DNA from: Collinsella sp. TF05-9AC
GTDB lineage: Bacteria; Actinomycetota; Coriobacteriia; Coriobacteriales; Coriobacteriaceae
Length of the DNA stretch: 41,555 nt
Assembly (NCBI RefSeq): GCF_003438495.1
Contig: NZ_QSSH01000008.1
Coordinates: 1 to 41,555, forward strand
Reading direction: 5' to 3'
Under the pieces are notes generated by a model. The model saw only the letters and a list, made by a program, of their open reading frames with translations. It had not been told where the DNA came from and searched no databases. Position 1 is the first letter of the stretch, and the number at the start of each line of letters is the position of its first letter. A program made the position numbers and the translations under genes. Shown piece by piece: positions 40,005-41,555 of the stretch.

Positions 40005-41093
40005 ATGGCACATCGCTCCGTTATTCCGTTTGGCCCGCAGCATCCAGTGCTGCCCGAGCCGCTCCATCTGGATCTGGTGCTCGAGGACGACCGCGTGATC
40101 GAGGCAATTCCTCAGATTGGCTTTGTGCATCGCGGACTCGAGAAGCTTACCGAAAAACGTGACATGCATCAGTTTGGCTACATTGCCGAGCGCATCTGCG
40201 GCATCTGCGCCGTGGGCCACAGCTACGGCTATGCCAGCGCCTGCGAGCGTATGCTCGACATCGAGGTACCCGGCCGCGTGCAGTATATCCGCACCATTTT
40301 GCATGAGCTTTCGCGTATCCACTCGCACCTGCTATGGTTGGGCCTGCTCGCCGACGCCTTTGGCTTTGAGGCCCTGTTCTATCGTTCGTGGACCCTGCGC
40401 GAGCAGATCCTTAAGATTTTTGAGAGCACCTGCGGCGGCCGCGTGATTCTGTCGATCAACGAGATCGGCGGCCTTAAGCACGACATCGAGGCCTCCGAGC
40501 TGGCGGGCATTGTCCAGACGCTCGATGCCATGCGCCCCGACTACGAGGCTCTGGTGCATACGTTTTTGGACGATGCCAGTTGCGGCGAGCGTCTGCATGG
40601 CGTGGGCGTGATCAGCAAGAAAGACGCGCTGGAGCTTTCGATGGTCGGCCCGTTCGGTCGCGCCTCGGGTGTGGATTACGACGTGCGCATGTTCGGCGAC
40701 GGTGCTTATGCGGATCTGGCTGCGTTTGAGCCGATTGTTGCCACCGACGGCGATTGCTATGCCCGCTGCCAGGTGCGTTGCGCCGAGGTCACGCAGGCCA
40801 TGGACATTATCAAGGAACTTGTGGACAAGATTCCGCACGACGGTATCGGCGGGCGTACCAAGCTCACGCCGGCCGACGGTGCGCGCGGCGAAGTCGTGAT
40901 TGAGCAGCCGCGCGGCGAGGCGTATTACTATGTGCGCGGCAACGGCACCAAGAATCTGGACCGCTTCCGTGTGCGCACGCCGACGTCGCAAAACCTGGCC
41001 GGTCTGACGCACGCGCTGCAGGGCGTGCTCATCGCCAACGTGCCCATGATTATCCTGACCATCGATCCCTGCATTAGCTGCACGGAAAGGTAG
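40005..41093 (+). CDS. [NiFe] hydrogenase large subunit EchE
   Basis: Catalytic subunit of the Ech hydrogenase, 362 residues, NuoD-like. Cys65 and Cys68 (RICGICAVGHS) and Cys356 and Cys359 (DPCISCTER) are the four Ni-Fe ligands, so the protein is predicted to be a genuine hydrogenase and not a complex I homologue. It ends three residues after Cys359, i.e. without the C-terminal extension that most [NiFe] hydrogenases remove by a protease. The same is known for other Ech/CooH-type subunits. The start at 40005 has AAAAAGGAGG just upstream, inside the end of echD. echF follows after 7 nt. No hyp maturation genes are in the window. Confidence 0.94.
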   Translation: MAHRSVIPFGPQHPVLPEPLHLDLVLEDDRVIEAIPQIGFVHRGLEKLTEKRDMHQFGYIAERICGICAVGHSYGYASACERMLDIEVPGRVQYIRTILHELSRIHSHLLWLGLLADAFGFEALFYRSWTLREQILKIFESTCGGRVILSINEIGGLKHDIEASELAGIVQTLDAMRPDYEALVHTFLDDASCGERLHGVGVISKKDALELSMVGPFGRASGVDYDVRMFGDGAYADLAAFEPIVATDGDCYARCQVRCAEVTQAMDIIKELVDKIPHDGIGGRTKLTPADGARGEVVIEQPRGEAYYYVRGNGTKNLDRFRVRTPTSQNLAGLTHALQGVLIANVPMIILTIDPCISCTER

Positions 41094-41100
41094 GCGCGGC

Positions 41101-41448
41101 ATGAGTTTACTGACATTTGCCAAGACGGCCTTGGGTTCTATGGTCAAGCAGCCGGTCACGGTGTGCTATCCGCAGGAAAAGCTTGTAGCGCCCGAGCGCT
41201 TGCGCGGACATATCGTTAACGACATGGATGTGTGCATCTGCTGCGGCATGTGCGCACGTCGCTGCCCGGCGGGTGCGCTGGCGGTTGACCGCAAGGGCGG
41301 CACCTGGTCAATCGACCCGTACGCCTGCGTGGTGTGCGGCGAATGCATCGAAAGCTGCCCCAAGCACTGCCTGAGTATGGACACCGCGCGCACCCCGGTC
41401 GCGGCGGACAAGACTCCCACGGTAGAAACCAAACCGGAATTGCGCTGA
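41101..41448 (+). CDS. hydrogenase ferredoxin-like subunit EchF (NuoI-like)
   Basis: A 115-residue polyferredoxin that passes electrons from ferredoxin to EchC. Two [4Fe-4S] motifs are visible: Cys45, 48, 51 and 55 (CICCGMCARRC) and Cys76, 79, 82 and 86 (CVVCGECIESC). A ~20-residue N-terminal segment and a Thr/Pro/Lys-rich C-terminus flank them. It is the last gene of the operon, and the strong hairpin at 41464 follows. The order membrane A/B, C, D, E, F matches Ech operons. Confidence 0.92.
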   Translation: MSLLTFAKTALGSMVKQPVTVCYPQEKLVAPERLRGHIVNDMDVCICCGMCARRCPAGALAVDRKGGTWSIDPYACVVCGECIESCPKHCLSMDTARTPVAADKTPTVETKPELR

Positions 41449-41463
41449 AATTGAGCTGGAACA

Positions 41464-41497
41464 GGGGCCGGCGGGGCAAAAATGCCCCGCCGGCCCC
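41464..41497. terminator. perfect 15-bp hairpin after the hydrogenase operon
   Basis: The left arm starts GGGGCCGGCGGGGCA, the loop is AAAA and the right arm is its exact complement. There is no T-tract; GCGCTATAGCGC follows. It likely ends or attenuates the operon. The last 58 nt of the window hold nothing I can support. Confidence 0.7.
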
Positions 41498-41555
41498 GCG
41501 CTATAGCGCGCGGCGGAGCCGTCGCAAACAAAACTATGCCGGTTTACGGGGCTGG

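Overview
The window is a GC-rich (roughly 60%), densely packed bacterial chromosome segment. I infer Coriobacteriia, most likely Collinsella or a close relative. This rests on general resemblance, not on a database match. The supporting signs are a clostridial-type Fe-S PurF next to actinobacterial-style codon use, a twin-arginine lipoprotein signal, an Nfn-type bifurcating transhydrogenase, an Ech-type hydrogenase, and intergenic regions full of long palindromes. No phage, plasmid, CRISPR or complete insertion sequence is visible.

Layout. 165-7400 holds purine biosynthesis (purE; purF, then purM and overlapping purN), interrupted by a class B sortase, a MoaE-like protein and a divergent membrane protein. 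7553-9906 has an orphan GatA-type PTS IIA, a membrane-anchored parvulin foldase and a YqeY-like protein. 10154-13183 is a polar amino-acid ABC importer (ATPase, Tat/lipoprotein binding protein, two permeases), followed by a cytidylate-kinase-like gene. On the minus strand, 13982-16221 encodes NfnA/NfnB, and 16596-21748 carries the housekeeping group glmU, prs and pth. A nuclease-like hypothetical gene bracketed by two inverted-repeat elements sits between prs and pth. 21948-25196 is an ECF importer (T, fused double ATPase A, S). Then come exonuclease III, a sirtuin, a FolP-FolK fusion with an internal low-complexity insertion, and a degenerate biotin-ligase-like protein.

29691-31089 is an AAA/DUF4143 ATPase gene bracketed by three copies of one 41-nt palindrome. 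It is followed by coaX (minus), an initiator tRNA, three tandem related hairpins, an old-yellow-enzyme/Fe-S flavoprotein, a low-GC patch and a small helix-turn-helix gene. 35789-41448 is a complete Ech-type [NiFe] hydrogenase operon in which the NuoL-like and NuoH-like membrane subunits are one 960-residue protein. The large subunit keeps both pairs of Ni-ligand cysteines and ends three residues after the last one.

How it fits together: NfnAB links NADH, NADPH and ferredoxin, and Ech couples ferredoxin oxidation to H2 and ion pumping, so the window carries two parts of a fermentative, ferredoxin-based energy metabolism. Prs supplies PRPP to PurF, PurN uses formyl-folate, and FolP-FolK makes the folate precursor.

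The most unusual theme is intergenic: at least seven families of palindromic or terminal-inverted-repeat elements lie between genes, and one apparently lies inside a gene, as the linker of the fused ECF ATPase.
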